Positions 46,926 through 59,373 of a stretch of 64,000 bases of DNA are shown here, piece by piece. Under the pieces are notes generated by a model. It was not told where the DNA came from, did not search any database, and saw nothing but the letters and a program-made list of their open reading frames with translations. Source of the stretch: Delphinapterus leucas (Eukaryota > Chordata > Mammalia > Artiodactyla > Monodontidae); NCBI RefSeq assembly GCF_002288925.2, contig NW_022098045.1:2999408-3063407 (forward strand), written 5' to 3'. Each line of letters opens with the position of its first letter. Within the stretch, counting starts at the first letter, position 1. A program made the position numbers and the translations under genes.

Positions 46926-48586
46926 TAAAACTTCTGCTCTTCAAAAGATACTATTAAAAGAATGAGAAGATAAGGCAGACTAGAAAACATTTGCAGAGCA
47001 TATATTTGATAACATATGTATATGCGGAATATATGAAGCGCTCTCAAAAACCAATATCAAGAAAATGAAAACAACCCAATTAAAGCCCAACTCTAGCCAG
47101 AATAAAATAAATCCTCTTGTCCTTAAAACAAGAAAAAACTGAACAAACAAAATCAGTACTTTTCTTGACCCATCAGAGAACTGAGGTTGCAGGGCAAACC
47201 ACCATCCCAAAATCCGGAGAGATAAGAAAATCCAGAAAGTTGCAACCAAGATCTATTTACCTGTACAGAAGCTACTGGAACCATAAACTGATGGAAACAA
47301 TATAATTGGGAATTTTGATGAATTTCTGGAAGTAAAGTGTGTACTAACATAAGGAGAAACTCCTGGGGGCCCTAGTCTTGGATGTAGCTTTCAACAAAAA
47401 AATGACAAGACATGCCAAAAGGCAAAGAAAAACAGTCTGAATAAACCAAAAAGCATCAGAACCAGATTCATATCTGACACAGATTTTGGAGTTATTAGGA
47501 AATTTAAGATAACTATGATTAATATATTAAGGGCTCTGGTGGAAAAAGTAGACAATATGCAAGAACAGATGGGTAATGAAAGCAGAGAGATGGAAACTCT
47601 AAGAAAGATTCAAAAAGAAATGCTGAAATCAAAAGCACTTTAACAAAAATGGAAAATATACTGATGGTCTCAATTGTAGACTGGACATGGCCAAGAAAAG
47701 AATCAGTAAGCTTGAGAATATATAAGTAGAAACTTCTCAAATTGAAAATCAGAGAGGAAAACAAAAAAGACAGAAGAAAACATCCAAGAACTATAGGACA
47801 TTTTCAAAAGGTATAACATACACACAGTTGGAATACCAGGAGAAGAGAGAACAGGGCAGAAGAGATATTTGAAGTAATAATGGCTAAAACTTTTCAAAAT
47901 TAATAACAGACACCAAACCATAAAGAGCACCAAACAGGATAAATACCAAAAATCATCAAAAGATTTGAACAGATACTTAACCAAAGAAGAAATACAAATG
48001 ATAAATAAGGACATAAGTAGATAACATCTGTAGTCATTAGAGAAACTCGAATGGAAACTATAATAAGATACTACTACACACCTATTAGAATGGCTGATAT
48101 TAGAACTACAACTGACAATACCATATATTGGTGAGGATGTGTTGCCGGTGGGAATGCAAAATGGTACATGTTGAAAAATAGTTTGGCAGTGTCCTAAAAA
48201 TTTACATATATATATTTATTATACGGTCCATCCATTCCATGTCTATGTATTTACTTAAAGAAAAAGATATATGTGTCAATATAAAGATTTGTATATGCAT
48301 GTTCATAGAAGTATGATTTGCAATAGCCAAAAGCTATAAACAACTCAAATAGGCATCAACAGGTGAGTAGATATTAACTGTGGTTTATCTATACAATGGA
48401 CTATTACCCAGCAGTAAAAAAAGGAATGAAATATTGATGCATACTCCAGCTTGGGTGAATATCAAGATAATTATGCTGAGTGAAATTATCCATGCAAATA
48501 AGAGTACGTACTCTGTGGTTCTATTTATATAAAATTTTATGTAATACAAACTGAAGTATAGCGACAGAATGCAGATCAGTGGTTAT
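46926..48586 (+). mobile_element. Old L1/HAL1-like sequence, + strand
   Basis: After a short ORF2 tail, about 47100-47935 looks like a HAL1/L1 5'-side region ('gacagatgggtaatgaaagcagagagatggaaactc'-like and 'caagaactataggacattttc'). About 47936-48586 is an L1 3' end ('aaagatttgaacagatac', 'aatggctgatattag', 'gcagatcagtgg'). The joining point suggests two fragments. Confidence 0.65.
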
Positions 48587-48918
48587 TAGTCTGCTTGGGC
48601 TGCTATACCAAAATATCATAGACTGGCTGCCTTAAATAACAAAAATTTATTTTCTGGAGCCTGTCTGAGATCAGGGTGCCAGCATGGTCGGGTTGGTGAG
48701 AGCTTTCTTCCTGGCTTTCAGACAGACAACCCTTTCTTTCTGTGTCTGCACATGGCAAAGAGAGCAAGCTCTCTGGTGTCTCTTCTTATAAGAGCACTAA
48801 TCCCATCATGAGGGCCCCACCCTGATGACTTCATGTAAACCTAATTACATATCATTACATTAGGGGTTGGGGGATTCAACATATGAATTTTGGGGGGACA
48901 CAATTCAGCCCGTAGCAA
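48587..48918 (-). mobile_element. MLT1-like LTR inserted in L1
   Basis: It contains 'ctgcttgggctgctatacc' (reverse 3' end) to 'tttggggggacacaattcagcccgtagca'. It splits L1 text 'gcagatcagtggtta' | 'agtggttacaagtag', leaving an 'agtggt' repeat on both sides. Confidence 0.72.
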
Positions 48919-49140
48919 GTGGTTACAAGTAGTTGGAGGTGAGGGGACAGGAAAGGGAGGGAGGAAGGGATGAGGAAAAGGGGCCTGTGGAAACTTTTCA
49001 GGGTGGTGTATATGTTCATTATGTTGATTGTGGTGATGGTTTCACAAGTATATACGTATGTCAAAGCCTATCAAATTGTACACTTTAAATACGTGCAGTC
49101 TATTATATTCAAATATTCTTAAATAAAGCTGTTTAAAAAA
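48919..49140 (+). mobile_element. L1 3' UTR, continued after the LTR
   Basis: The text 'ttgattgtggtgatggtttcacaag' and 'aatacgtgcagtctattatattc' is L1 3' UTR, ending in a short A-run. Confidence 0.75.
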
Positions 49141-51039
49141 ATCTATTAGGAATACAAATAAATGCAATAAAACTGTATGGAAAGGAAGTCAAGGGAATGA
49201 TAAGCACAGGATGCAGGATGAAGTTTACCTAAGGCTGGAGCAGGAAATGAGGTGGGTTCATGGGCGAAATATATGATTAAATATAGACTATTGTCAAGTC
49301 CATAACTTTTGTTTGGGGTGGTGGATTTGCATATATCTAGCTTATTATGAAAAATAACTAATTAATAATTTAAAATTCGATTGTGCTTGGACTAATATTG
49401 AGATTGTGTCACAATCCATTCAACCAATTTATGCATTTAGGGTTTATGCAGAGAAAAAGGTCCAGATTTTAAACAATATTTTATTCAAATCCTTTCTAAC
49501 ATGATTTTAGTGTTAACATAGATACAAAGGCATCCCCACAATATCATTTATCTACTTAAAAAATTTTTCTCATAGGTAACATTTCTATCAGAGAATTTAT
49601 GTGGGGATGTGGGGGAACAAAATGGAAAATTCTCCTGCTGTGGTTTATGAAAACCACATGATGGCAGCATCAGGCAAGCAGTGATTTAAAAAAAAAAAAA
49701 AAGTTTAATGATTTATACTGAAAGCTGAGTAAATCATTTTGATATGATTTACCTATCAGTGGGATTGGTAGGTCCTTGTAGCCATATGTGTCTCTTCCTA
49801 TTCATTTCCAGATAGAAACCATCCCAAGAGTTATTTTAGTCACTCAGATCTATATAATTGCGTCTTTTTGAGCAGTTGCTATCGTAAACATACTATATCA
49901 TGTAACTTGAGATTATTTACTTTTCAAAGTATCTTCAAAATCTGGAATTTCTTGGATCAACAATAGTTACTTCTTTTCTTTTTCATATTTTTCGCTTTTC
50001 TTTATCATGATATCTTCATGTATTTTTGAGTGTGTTCAGCTTTGATAAAGAATTTACCAAAATCAGAAGGCCCTTTGAAACATCTGGGTATTTCTTTGTA
50101 GAAAGTCTTTCAAGAGAAGTATTTGTATTATTGCTCTCTGATGCTCTTTGTTCATTTACCAGTTCAAAAAATATTTACCTAGAATCCAATCTATTCACAT
50201 ATATGTGTCTGTGATAGTCACTAGGGGAAAGGGGCAGTTAGAAAACAATTTGAGACTCACTGTCCTTGAGAAGTTTGCAAGCAAGTCCCTAAAACACAGC
50301 ATCTCTTCTTTTCCCTTTTGTGTAAAAGAAGCTCATCAGAATAGGCATGCTCACTTATCCAACTGTTTCCTCTATGGAATAGACACTGCTTCAAGTTTAG
50401 TACAATGTATTTGACAGAAGTCACAGTATATAGTGTCTAGGAATCCAAGGGCTTAATAAACAGGGTGTCTTCAACACTACTTCTGAAATAAGGCAATTTT
50501 TGGATCTCCATGTACTCTTCATATGACTCAAGAAACTCTAAGGGCCAAAGGTAGCAACCTTCACGTGATGTGTAGGTTCCCACTTCATTAACTTTTTTTA
50601 ATAGCCTATGAAGTAAGCCTGCCTAGGGATGTCCTCGTAGTTTCGTGGCTATAGGAGAAAGAGGCTAAGGAAGGGTAAAGGGCCAGATCCACCCCTTTCT
50701 GACCTAGAGAACACCTCCCACTCCACCTCCAAGCTCTATTTTCTCAGATTTGGGGGTAGAGTAATACAGTGAGATAATAGTCACTTCCCATTCCCTTTTT
50801 GTCCTCTTACTCCTTGATGATGAAACAGTTCTAAAATGATATTGGGTAAGTGGTAAGACCTGATAAGTATTTTCTGTCTTGAAACATTGATGTAGAACCC
50901 AGGGGGTGTAACTTATGTATTGAGTTGAGAACAGTGAACACAGCTTCCAAAAGTATATCTCTCATTTACTCCTAGAAAATAATTAACCATTAAGAGGCTG
51001 CAGCTAAATAATTTGATTAGGCAGATCTTTATTTCTTTA
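49141..51039. other. Intron 3, largely unique sequence
   Basis: No gene or firm repeat. A 15-nt A-run occurs near 49687-49701. Overlapping short frames at 50026-50414 have no family similarity. Confidence 0.5.
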
Positions 51040-51185
51040 GAATGTAAGCTCCAGAGGTTAATAGTTTTGTTTGTTTGGTTAGCTTATATATCCTAAACCC
51101 TTAGAACAGTGCAAAGCACATGGTAGACAATAAATATTTAAATATTATAAATACATAAATATTTATTGAGTGAATAAATGAGTGA
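51040..51185 (+). repeat. L2 LINE 3' end
   Basis: The text 'tagaatgtaagctccagagg', 'cttagaacagtgcaaagcacatgg' and 'atatttattgagtgaataaatg' is the classic L2 terminus. Confidence 0.85.
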
Positions 51186-51544
51186 ATTTTCAGAGGCCTT
51201 GTCTACACTTGTTCAGAGTGTGGACTTTAATGTATCAGCATAAAGCTTTGCCTGAGATTTCTTATTTTTCAAGTCTTGAAAGGAAGAAATAAATGAAAAC
51301 CAAACAGACATGAATCTCTTACATTAAATTTATATCGGAGGATATAAAAGTGCCAAATATCTAATAATGTAGATGCAGCTATTGACAAATCAAAATTTTA
51401 ATGAAAGCCATTTTGGTTTTCATTGTATTTGAAAAAGATGGATGTCAGAGGTTGTAGAAAGATCAGACATCTTTTCCTTATATTAGTCTATTCTAATTGT
51501 CTGCAGGTTTCCACTAATTTGTCTCAGCTTCTTCATTTATAAAT
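51186..51544. other. Intron 3, no feature recognised
   Basis: Short AT-rich unique stretch. Confidence 0.4.
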
Positions 51545-51790
51545 CAAGGGTAATTGTAGCCATTTATTCAACAAATTTCCAAGCACTGTGCTTTGTGCTA
51601 GGAATACATCAATGAAAAAAAAAGAAGACAGAAAGTTCTGCCCTTGCTGAGTAGTAGGAGAGACAGACAACAAAAAATAAACACAATAAGTAAGTAATTA
51701 CTGTATATCTATTAGAAGTTGATATGCTATGGGAAAAAAGAAAAAGTAGAGCATGGTAAAGAGGATTGGGATGTTCGGGGGATGTTCAGG
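51545..51790 (-). repeat. L2 LINE, minus strand
   Basis: Reverse L2 terminus: 'ccaagcactgtgctttgtgctagg', 'agagacagacaacaaaaaataaac', 'gttgatatgctatggg'. Confidence 0.75.
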
Positions 51791-51810
51791 GATGTTATAT
51801 TTTTATTTTA

Positions 51811-52098
51811 TAGTATTTATTATACAAAGGACATGCTAGAATAATGCACATTTTATCACTTGAATAGGGTTTAGCCTTTGACCTCTTAACTACATTGGTT
51901 ATCTTTCAAACATACGGGGGCTGACTTCTTCCCAACCTTCATGTCTTAGCTTAAATGCCACTGGCTCAGAGAGCCCTTCCCACCCCTTCTGAAATTTTTA
52001 AAATTCTGTTAATCCCTATTTTAGATCTGCTTTTTTCTGTGACAGACATATAAAGTACTCCAAACATGCACATTTTTCCTTACATTCCCCATCTTCTC
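51811..52098 (+). repeat. Duplicated segment, copy B
   Basis: The partner of 41826-42118, in the same orientation about 10 kb away. Differences are scattered substitutions and a few short indels, so the duplication is old. Confidence 0.75.
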
Positions 52099-52104
52099 TT
52101 AGCA

Positions 52105-52405
52105 GCTAGGCTTCGGACTTCAAAGGGGGGGCAGGCAATTCACCTGGAGATGGAAAAGCAAATGTTTAGTAGACGAATATTTGCTGGGCCATGAAGAGAT
52201 AGTGGGGCACAGAGTGGATTCTGATTTCTAGGTCCTGCCTAGAGTTTCCCCCAGCAACCTAGCCCATATTCTTTGCAGATTATCTCTGGTGATATCTCTA
52301 TTCTGGGAACAGTTCTTTTATCTAAATTCTTTAGACAGCTAAGGGGGAGGTAAAATGAAATCCTCATGCCAAAGAGACACATTTTTGTGTGGCAAATTTT
52401 CTACT
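52105..52405 (-). mobile_element. ERVL-type LTR fragment
   Basis: It parallels 37490-37810 closely: 'cggacttcaaaggggg', 'ggcaattcacctggagatgg', 'gctgggccatgaagag', 'gatatctctattctgggaac'. Only part of the LTR is present. Confidence 0.65.
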
Positions 52406-53762
52406 TCACAGTATGAAGTAGGGATTGTGGCTCAGTTTGGTTTTTTTCTATATGGCTATCAAATTGTTCAAGTATTAATTGCTGAAAAGACTTTCTTTTT
52501 ACCATTGAATTGCTTTTGGCAACTTTGTAAAAAGTCAAATAACTGTATAAGTGTTAGTCTAAAGTTGGGCTTTCTATTCTGTTCCATTGATCTACTTGTC
52601 TATCCCTACACTAGCACTACACTGTCTTGATTACTGTAGCTTTGTAGCAAGTCTTAAAGTCAGGTATTGTAAGTCCTTTTTGCTCATTTTCAAGATTTCT
52701 TTAGATATTCTAAGTCCTTTGCATAGCCATATAAATTTTAGAATCAGTTTGTCAACTTCTACCAAAAATACCTCATAGGACTGTGGTTGAGATTACATTG
52801 AATCTATAGGTCAAATTGGAAGAATTGACATCTTAATATTATTGAGTCTTCCAATCCATGAATATGGTACACCCTCCATTTATTTAGGTCATCTGTCAGC
52901 AACATTTTGTAGTTTTCATTATAAAAATCATGCCCCCAATTTTAAAATTTACTCCTAAGAATTTTCTGATCTGTGAGTTTTTGTAAATAGAATTATTTAA
53001 ATTTCATTTTTTAGTATTTGCTGCTTCTATACGGAAATACAATTGATTTCTTTTGTATATTGACTTGGTATTCTGTGATCTTGCTAAATTCACTTTATTT
53101 ATTTTTTGTTTTGTTGTTTTGTATATTCTTTAGAATATTCTGCATAAACAACCATTAGAGTGGCTAGAGAGTTTTACTTCTTCCTTTCTGATCTTTAGAA
53201 CTCTTTATTTTCCTTATTACACCAGCTAGGATCTCCAATAAAATGCTGAATAGAAATGGTGGGGGTGGACACCCTTGCCACCTTCTGATCTTGGGGAAAA
53301 GGTTCAGTATTCCATTATTAAGTATAATGTTAACTGTAAATTTTTTGTGTGTGTGTGAATGCCTGTCATATTGAGGACTTCAAGCTTTGCTTTGCCCTTG
53401 GTGAGCCACAACTGCATTCTGTTTAGTTCTCTTAGTGTTAGATGGGCTGCTTGGAGTTTGCCTCTTGTGTGTGTTGTTCAGGGGTCAGTCAGAGATTTGG
53501 GAAGAATTTATAGACACAAGTTGAGTCTCCCCTCTGTGGTTTTCTCTTTTCCTGGGTATGTCCCTTCAATTTCCAGTTTCTGTAGTAGCCCCAAACTTTG
53601 TCCTTTGATTCCTCAAGCAAGTAGGACTGCAGATTTCTATCCAAATTCTAACTGTCCTTTGTCTAGAAAAACCTCCAAAATGGAAACACTTACAGTGATA
53701 TCCCTTTCAGATGTCCATTCTCTTCCAAATCTCTCTGCTTCTAGTAACTCTCCAGTGTCAGA
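52406..53762 (-). mobile_element. Old L1, minus strand
   Basis: Reverse ORF2 text includes 'ttgattactgtagctttgtag', 'atattattgagtcttccaatcc', 'ggtattctgtgatcttgctaaattc' and 'tgaatagaaatggtggggg'. The last part (53345-53762) is less certain. Its long chance frame at 53359-53781 is not a supported gene. Confidence 0.7.
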
Positions 53763-53870
53763 TAGCTGTGTTTTTATTTAAAAATTTTACATTCCATTTA
53801 CAGTTATTACAAAATATTGGCTGTATTCTCTGTATTGTATGATACATCCTTGATACTTCTATTTTAATAT
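53763..53870 (-). mobile_element. L1 3'-UTR fragment
   Basis: The text 'ccatttacagttattacaaaatattgg' and 'ttgtatgatacatccttg' matches the L1 tail type also seen at 5746-5880. Confidence 0.65.
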
Positions 53871-53929
53871 AATTTCTCCAATGTTTACAGTTGTTTCCTG
53901 TGAGAAGTTTGGTCCAATGTAAACAACTT

Positions 53930-54180
53930 CAACATTATCAGACATGGAACTTACATTTTAAAATAATGTGGTCGAAATAGTCCTTAAAGAGAATGTGGAA
54001 ATTAAGCAAAGATTTGAAAGAAGAGAGGGATTTAGCCAAAGTGGCAGGTTTTTTTGAAAAGCCTCCAGGCAGACACAAGAGCAATAACCAAGGTGGAAAA
54101 TACCTGATATGTTAGAGGAATAGCAAGAAGAGCAGGGTTTTCAGGAAAAGAGTGGTGTAAGCAGACATGCATTTGAGAAC
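53930..54180 (-). repeat. L2 LINE, minus strand, left part
   Basis: The text from 'cagacatggaacttac' to 'caaggtggaaaatacctg' is degraded reverse L2. It resumes after the L1 insertion at 55122. Confidence 0.5.
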
Positions 54181-55121
54181 AGTATGGAGCTTCCTTAAAA
54201 AACTAAAAACAGGGCTTCCCTGGTGGCACAGTGGTTGAGAGTCCACCTGCCGATGCAGGGGACGCGGGTTCATGCCCCGGTCTGGGAGGATCCCACATGC
54301 CACGGAGCGGCTGGGCCCGTGAGCCATGGCCACTGAGCCTGCGCATCCGGAGCCTGTGCTCCGCAACGGGAGAGGCCACAACAGTGAGAGGCCCGCGTAC
54401 CGCAAAAAAAAAAAAAACCCTAAAAATAGAACTACCATATGACCCAGCAATCCCACTACTGGACATATACCCTGAGAAAACCATAATGCAAAAAGAGACA
54501 TGTACCCCAATGTTCATTGCAGCACTGTTTACAATAGCCAGGACATGGAATCAACCTAAATGTCCATCAACAGATGTATGGATAAAGAAGATGTGGTACA
54601 TATATACAATGGAATATTACTCAGCCATAAAAAGGAATGAAATTGGGTTATTTGTAGTGAGTTGGATGGACCTAGCTTATGTCATACACAGTGAAGTAAG
54701 TCAGAAAGAGAAAAACAAATACCATATGCTGATGCATATATATGGAATCTAAAAAAGTGGTACTGCTGAACCTAGTGGCAGGACAGGAATAAAGACACAG
54801 ACGTAGAAAACACAGACTTGAAGACATGGGCGGGGGGAGCGGGGAAGGGGAAGCTGGGATGAAGTGAGAGAGTGGCATGGACATATATACACTACCAGCT
54901 GTAAAATGGATGGCTAGTGGGAAGCTGCTGCAGAGCACAGGGAGATCAACTCGATGCTTTGTGATGACCCAGAGGGATGGAATAGGGAGGGTGGGAGGGA
55001 GGCTCAAGAGGGAGGAGATATGGGGATATGTGTATACATATAGCTGATTCACTTTGTTGTACAGCAGAAACTAACACAACATTGTAAAGCAATTATACAC
55101 CAATAAAGATGTGGGAAAAAA
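54181..55121 (+). mobile_element. L1 3' end with a nested SINE
   Basis: It opens 'agtatggagcttccttaaaaaac', is split by a SINE, continues 'gacccagcaatcccactactgg', and ends 'caattatacaccaataaagatg' plus an A-run. The ORF2 C-terminal frame lies within 54231-54752 (YDPAIPLLDIYPEKTIM). It is 5'-truncated and fairly young. Confidence 0.9.
54212..54417 (+). mobile_element. CHR SINE inside the L1 fragment
   Basis: It starts 'gggcttccctggtggcacag', ends with 'gcccgcgtaccgc' and a poly-A, and interrupts the L1 reading frame. It therefore postdates that L1. Confidence 0.93.
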
Positions 55122-55440
55122 ATAACCTCTGCTGTTTTGTGAATAGATTATATGGATACAAACATAGAAGCAAATAATTAGCTAGGAGAGTTAGTTGTTG
55201 CAAGAGTTCACAGGAGAGATAATGGCCACTCAAACCAGAGTGGACATGGTGAGGATAGTGAAGGGCTAGATATGTTATGAAGGAAGAACCAACAGATTTT
55301 TCAATTGATTGGATGTTGCGTGTGAAAGAAAGTGAGGTGTTCAGAATGTCTCCAGGTTTTTCTGGCAAGTAAGGATGATTTCTGTATAACACAGAAGGAT
55401 GGAATTGCCATCAACTGAGTTGGAGAAGGCTATGGGTGAA
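55122..55440 (-). repeat. L2 LINE, minus strand, right part
   Basis: The text 'cctctgctgttttgtgaatagattatatgg', 'gtggacatggtgaggatag' and 'ttgattggatgttgcgtgtgaaag' is colinear with reverse L2, continuing from 54180. Confidence 0.65.
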
Positions 55441-56669
55441 TCAGTTTAATAAGACAAAGTCTGCCCTAAAAGGCTCACACTCATAAGTAAAAGAGATACT
55501 TAAATAACCAACGTGATCAACTAACTGAAGTAATGTGGTAAGTGCTTTTTACAGTAGTTCTGTGGGGACCAGAAGAGATAAAAATTATCATTTCACTTTG
55601 CGATGAGGGAACAGCTGAGAAGGGATCAATATATTGACGAATAAATAGGATGTGAAACAACAGGGAGGAAGGAATTAGTAATGGAAAAATAATCATGAGC
55701 AAGAACGTAGAAACGCAAAAATTAATGTTAAGGGCTTGGGAATGGGACAGGTTGGTGTGAATTGAGGTAAGGATGTGTCATAATGATGGTAGGGAAAGGG
55801 ATGGGGCACTTGGAGGGAGGGAAGTATAGGACAAAAGATATAATCAAGCTAAAGAACATATTTGCTCATGAGCTTGCCCTTATCCAACAGGCATTGGGGA
55901 AGTGGAAAGAGGTACTTTTGAACAGCAACGTGAAAATCCTTGGATGGAAAATAAACCAGTAATTTGTTTGTTTTCTTTTTGTTGTTGTTGTTGTTACTTA
56001 TCCAAAGACAATTAAACATATTATAAATAAATCACAGAAATATATATTCAACGTTGTAGTTCTAAAGTGTGGTACCTAAAGACATTCCCTGAGCTGTTCT
56101 ATTGCATTATTATGAATTCAATTTGATGAGTTTTTTTCCTGGCATGATTTAATGACTTCTCATAATATTAAATAGATGGGGAAAAACACACACTCACAAA
56201 GTGAATAATGCCAGTTTTCCCGTTCATTTGGGTAAGGTATTAAGTGGTTAGTTGTTTGCCAATGTATTCTATGAATCAAAAATGTTTTATAACCATTGTA
56301 AAAAAACTAATGCTGTTGAGGCTCATGATTGTTTCTTCTTTTCAAGTCATGGGCCCCAGGGATGAGACATCAGGGGACTTTCAGTAGCAGTCAGTTAAAA
56401 GCATGAAATGTATTTATTTCTCTTACTCATTTAACAAAAGGTGCTATAAAATGTTTGATGCTGTTTTGCATGTATTTAGATACATGTTAGTTAATCCAAA
56501 AATACTGTTGTTTTTGGAGGTCTAGAAGAAACAGTGCATTCCTTGGGATATTTTAGGATGATCAAAATGTCTTGATTAGAAGGGGCAGGGGCCCTTGCTG
56601 ATATTAATTGTTGAGTGGTATTTAGGATTGATTAATATTTATGATTTCTGTATAACACAGAAAGAAAAA
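55441..56669. other. Intron 3, mostly unassigned
   Basis: Possible further L2 decay to about 55830. A (GTT)n patch lies at 55979-55996. No exon or clear element was seen. Confidence 0.4.
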
Positions 56670-56880
56670 CTGGTTTTAGGGCAAACAGATGTGGATTTTA
56701 ATTCTGGACCCCTCTTCTTAGTAGTAGTTTGAGATTGGCTGAGTCTCAAAATCTTTCAGCTTCATCTTTAAAATGAAGATAATACCTTCTCTATCTTAGC
56801 CCTCAGTAACTCTGAAGACCAAAGGGGAAACCTATGTGTTGGTAACATGAACATTATAAAGCACTGTTTGAATGTAAGAT
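56670..56880 (+). repeat. MIR SINE
   Basis: The text 'aacagatgtggattttaattctgg', 'gattggctgagtctcaaaatctttcagc', 'tcatctttaaaatgaagataatacc' and 'attataaagcactgtttgaatg' follows MIR order. Confidence 0.7.
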
Positions 56881-58371
56881 ATACTAACTCCTCTTATTTC
56901 CATACACTGTAGATTACGTAATGAAAGGTACATCTTTCTTGGCAAAGGATGTATGTGAGATTTAATCCACTCCTGAGATAACATAGAGTTACATAAAAGT
57001 GATGTATGAATTGGTGTCCTTGATTTTTATGATCCTAACATTTTTAATCTACTCATATAGGTTTTTTCCTTTTAGGTTAAATAGTAAGCACATTAATAAT
57101 CAGTTTTCATGTGTTCACTACATCACACCTTTTATGTGTCCACACATCTGTCTTTTAAACAAAAATTACTTAATTAACTTAAGATAAAATTGTTCTGAAA
57201 TGAAGATCTGGGTTGAAGTTTTAAGAAATACATTAGAGGACAGGTCTATAGTTGCCAGTTACTAGTGCTTGCCCCCAAATTTTCAGATGCTTACATTTCT
57301 TCCTGAGTATTTCAGCTATTGTGTGAGATGAATTGTTCATTACGAGTTAATGTTATTTTTAGTGAGTAAAACAGCACAGACCAGGAGACTGCGAAATTCA
57401 ATATAGTTCAGACTTATTTGGTAAGAGGATGGCTCTCAAAATCTACAAAAGAACCTTTGTTGAATTCTTTCAATACATTATTGGCCCATACATACAGTAG
57501 CCAATTTTGAATTTAGAAATGAACTAATTTAAGCCATAACTCAATAATGGGGTGTTCAATTACAGTTATTTCTTTTTTTATTTACAAAGCTTTTGATTTT
57601 GTTGTAAGAAGTTTCCATGGCATGAAGCTTCTGCATGAGTGGTAGGTGTCTAAAAACTGAATCATCACCATCATCATCAACCAGATTTAAAAAGGGACCA
57701 CTATTTTTGTCCTCAAGTAGTAAGTTAAATATATAATTCTAAAAAAAAATTTTGCTAGAACTTGTATAATCATCTTCTACCTTCAGAGAAAACAGATGGA
57801 GGCTTACTCTGGTAGGACATTATAGAATGAGTACAATTATTGAAAGTGACAATCTAGTCATTGGAGAGATATTCCAAAGACCCAACTTCTAATTGAATAT
57901 GATTCATATTATGACTTTTATATATGTAAATGATTTGGTAGCCTAGTAATGGCAAATTGGATCTATTTAAAGTAAGATGGCAGTAGTGTCACTTTTAGGA
58001 TATAAAATATCTGAGACATAAGGCATGTCTCTTTTGAAAACTGTTTGAACTTGGGCTTTGATAATGTTTTAAAAAATTATTTCTAAATGGCATTCATTGT
58101 GTAATACATAAGGAAACTTTTCTGTAGCAAATATACCTTTATTTTAGTATTTTAGGAATGTGGGTTAATTGTTGGATTTAGGATACCCTAAGCTACTCTG
58201 CATAGAGTAGTATTAAGAGCCTATTTTATATTTCTATACTTATTACTTTTCAAAATGAGATGATTGGCATCTCATTTGATTAGTTCATTACTCAAGTTAT
58301 GTTCTTTTCCTTTCATAAAGGAAACCATAATGATATTTTGGATTTCAATGTAGTAATGCTTCAGGGAAATG
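56881..58371. other. Intron 3, unique AT-rich sequence
   Basis: A small 'atcaccatcatcatcaacc' patch lies at 57662-57680. No exon is supported. Confidence 0.5.
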
Positions 58372-58380
58372 ATGTGTGTG

Positions 58381-58425
<45 letters not shown>
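58372..58425. repeat. (TG)n microsatellite
   Basis: An interrupted start (gtgtgtggtatg) leads into about 20 uninterrupted TG units. It lies 480 bp upstream of exon 4 and is probably polymorphic. Chance frames run through it on both strands. Confidence 0.95.
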
Positions 58426-58431
<6 letters not shown>

Positions 58432-58904
58432 TCTATTATGTCATTTGGGAGGAAGCTAGGCATTGATGTCATGGCTATTTTTAACACTAATAAAGCCCTT
58501 TTAATCTGTAATGCTAACAATATTCAACAGAAGTCTATTCGTGGAACTATCTTGTATAGGAAAAACATACATTTAAATATGCAAACTTATAGGGGCAAAG
58601 CCTTATCATCTGACTGTTCCCAGATCTCATTGGTATTGTTTGATTTCACAGATTTTTCCCTTTTACCAGGCCAGCCACTTCTGGCCCTGTACTTGCATAT
58701 ACTCTTACAGCAGTTAATTACAGCCATTGGTCAAGAGCAGTTTGGCTTACTATTTTCATGGCAATAAAAGGAATAGAGTAATGATTTTATATCTTAACTA
58801 AAGCTGAACCATAAGTGATCTGGCTGTAGGCCCTCCAATTTAATTTTCCAGACTTGCAAATAGATAACAATTGTAAAACTAAATCAATTTTATTTACTTT
58901 TCAG
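58426..58904 (+). other. MTHFD2L: Intron 3, last part
   Basis: No repeat recognised. It ends with the acceptor tract 'ttttatttacttttcag'. Confidence 0.6.
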
Positions 58905-59057
58905 ACCATGTGGATGAGCGGACAGTATGCAATGGAATTGCCCCGGAAAAAGACGTAGATGGATTTCATATTATTAACATTGGAAGACTATGCCTGGATC
59001 AGCATTCTCTCATACCTGCCACTGCTAGTGCTGTTTGGGAAATTATCAAACGAACAG
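58905..59057 (+). CDS. MTHFD2L: MTHFD2L exon 4
   Basis: This 153-nt exon completes Asp151 and encodes residues 152-201. It reads [20 protein letters not shown], then [10 protein letters not shown] and a stretch ending AVWEIIKRT. The EKDVDGF motif (residues 165-171) carries the active-site Asp of the family, and [12 protein letters not shown] leads to the helix linking to the nucleotide-binding half. Acceptor tttcag|accat and donor acag|gttggt are canonical. Entry and exit are phase 1, so the exon is frame-neutral if skipped. Confidence 0.96.
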
Positions 59058-59373
59058 GTTGGTCTATGGGACGTGGGTGCTAAGTACCAAAATGAGCATT
59101 TTCACATTGTCTTGAAAGAGAATGAAAGAAAATAAGCATTAAACTTCAATCTACAGGAATATACAAAGTTACAGAAGTCAAGGAATAATCTGAAATAAGA
59201 TAAAATGAAGAACACATGCCAGGTTACAAGAAACTGCGGTTTCACCTTTCAAGGAGTGAATTTTCCAAATAGAAAGTTTATCTCCCTACTCTAAAACTAT
59301 AAGCTGAAGGTATTTTGATGTACATTTTCCAAAATGTATTATGTTTTTCCTTACCTTTAAAAACAAAATATGC
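59058..59373 (+). other. MTHFD2L: Intron 4, first part
   Basis: No feature recognised before the SINE. Confidence 0.6.

Noticed and set aside
53359..53781. 140-residue plus-strand frame
   Set aside because: It runs against an old minus-strand L1 region, with no recognisable domain and no splice context.
58369..58767. 132-residue frame with a poly-Cys/Val run
   Set aside because: It is a translation of the (TG)n microsatellite plus intron sequence.
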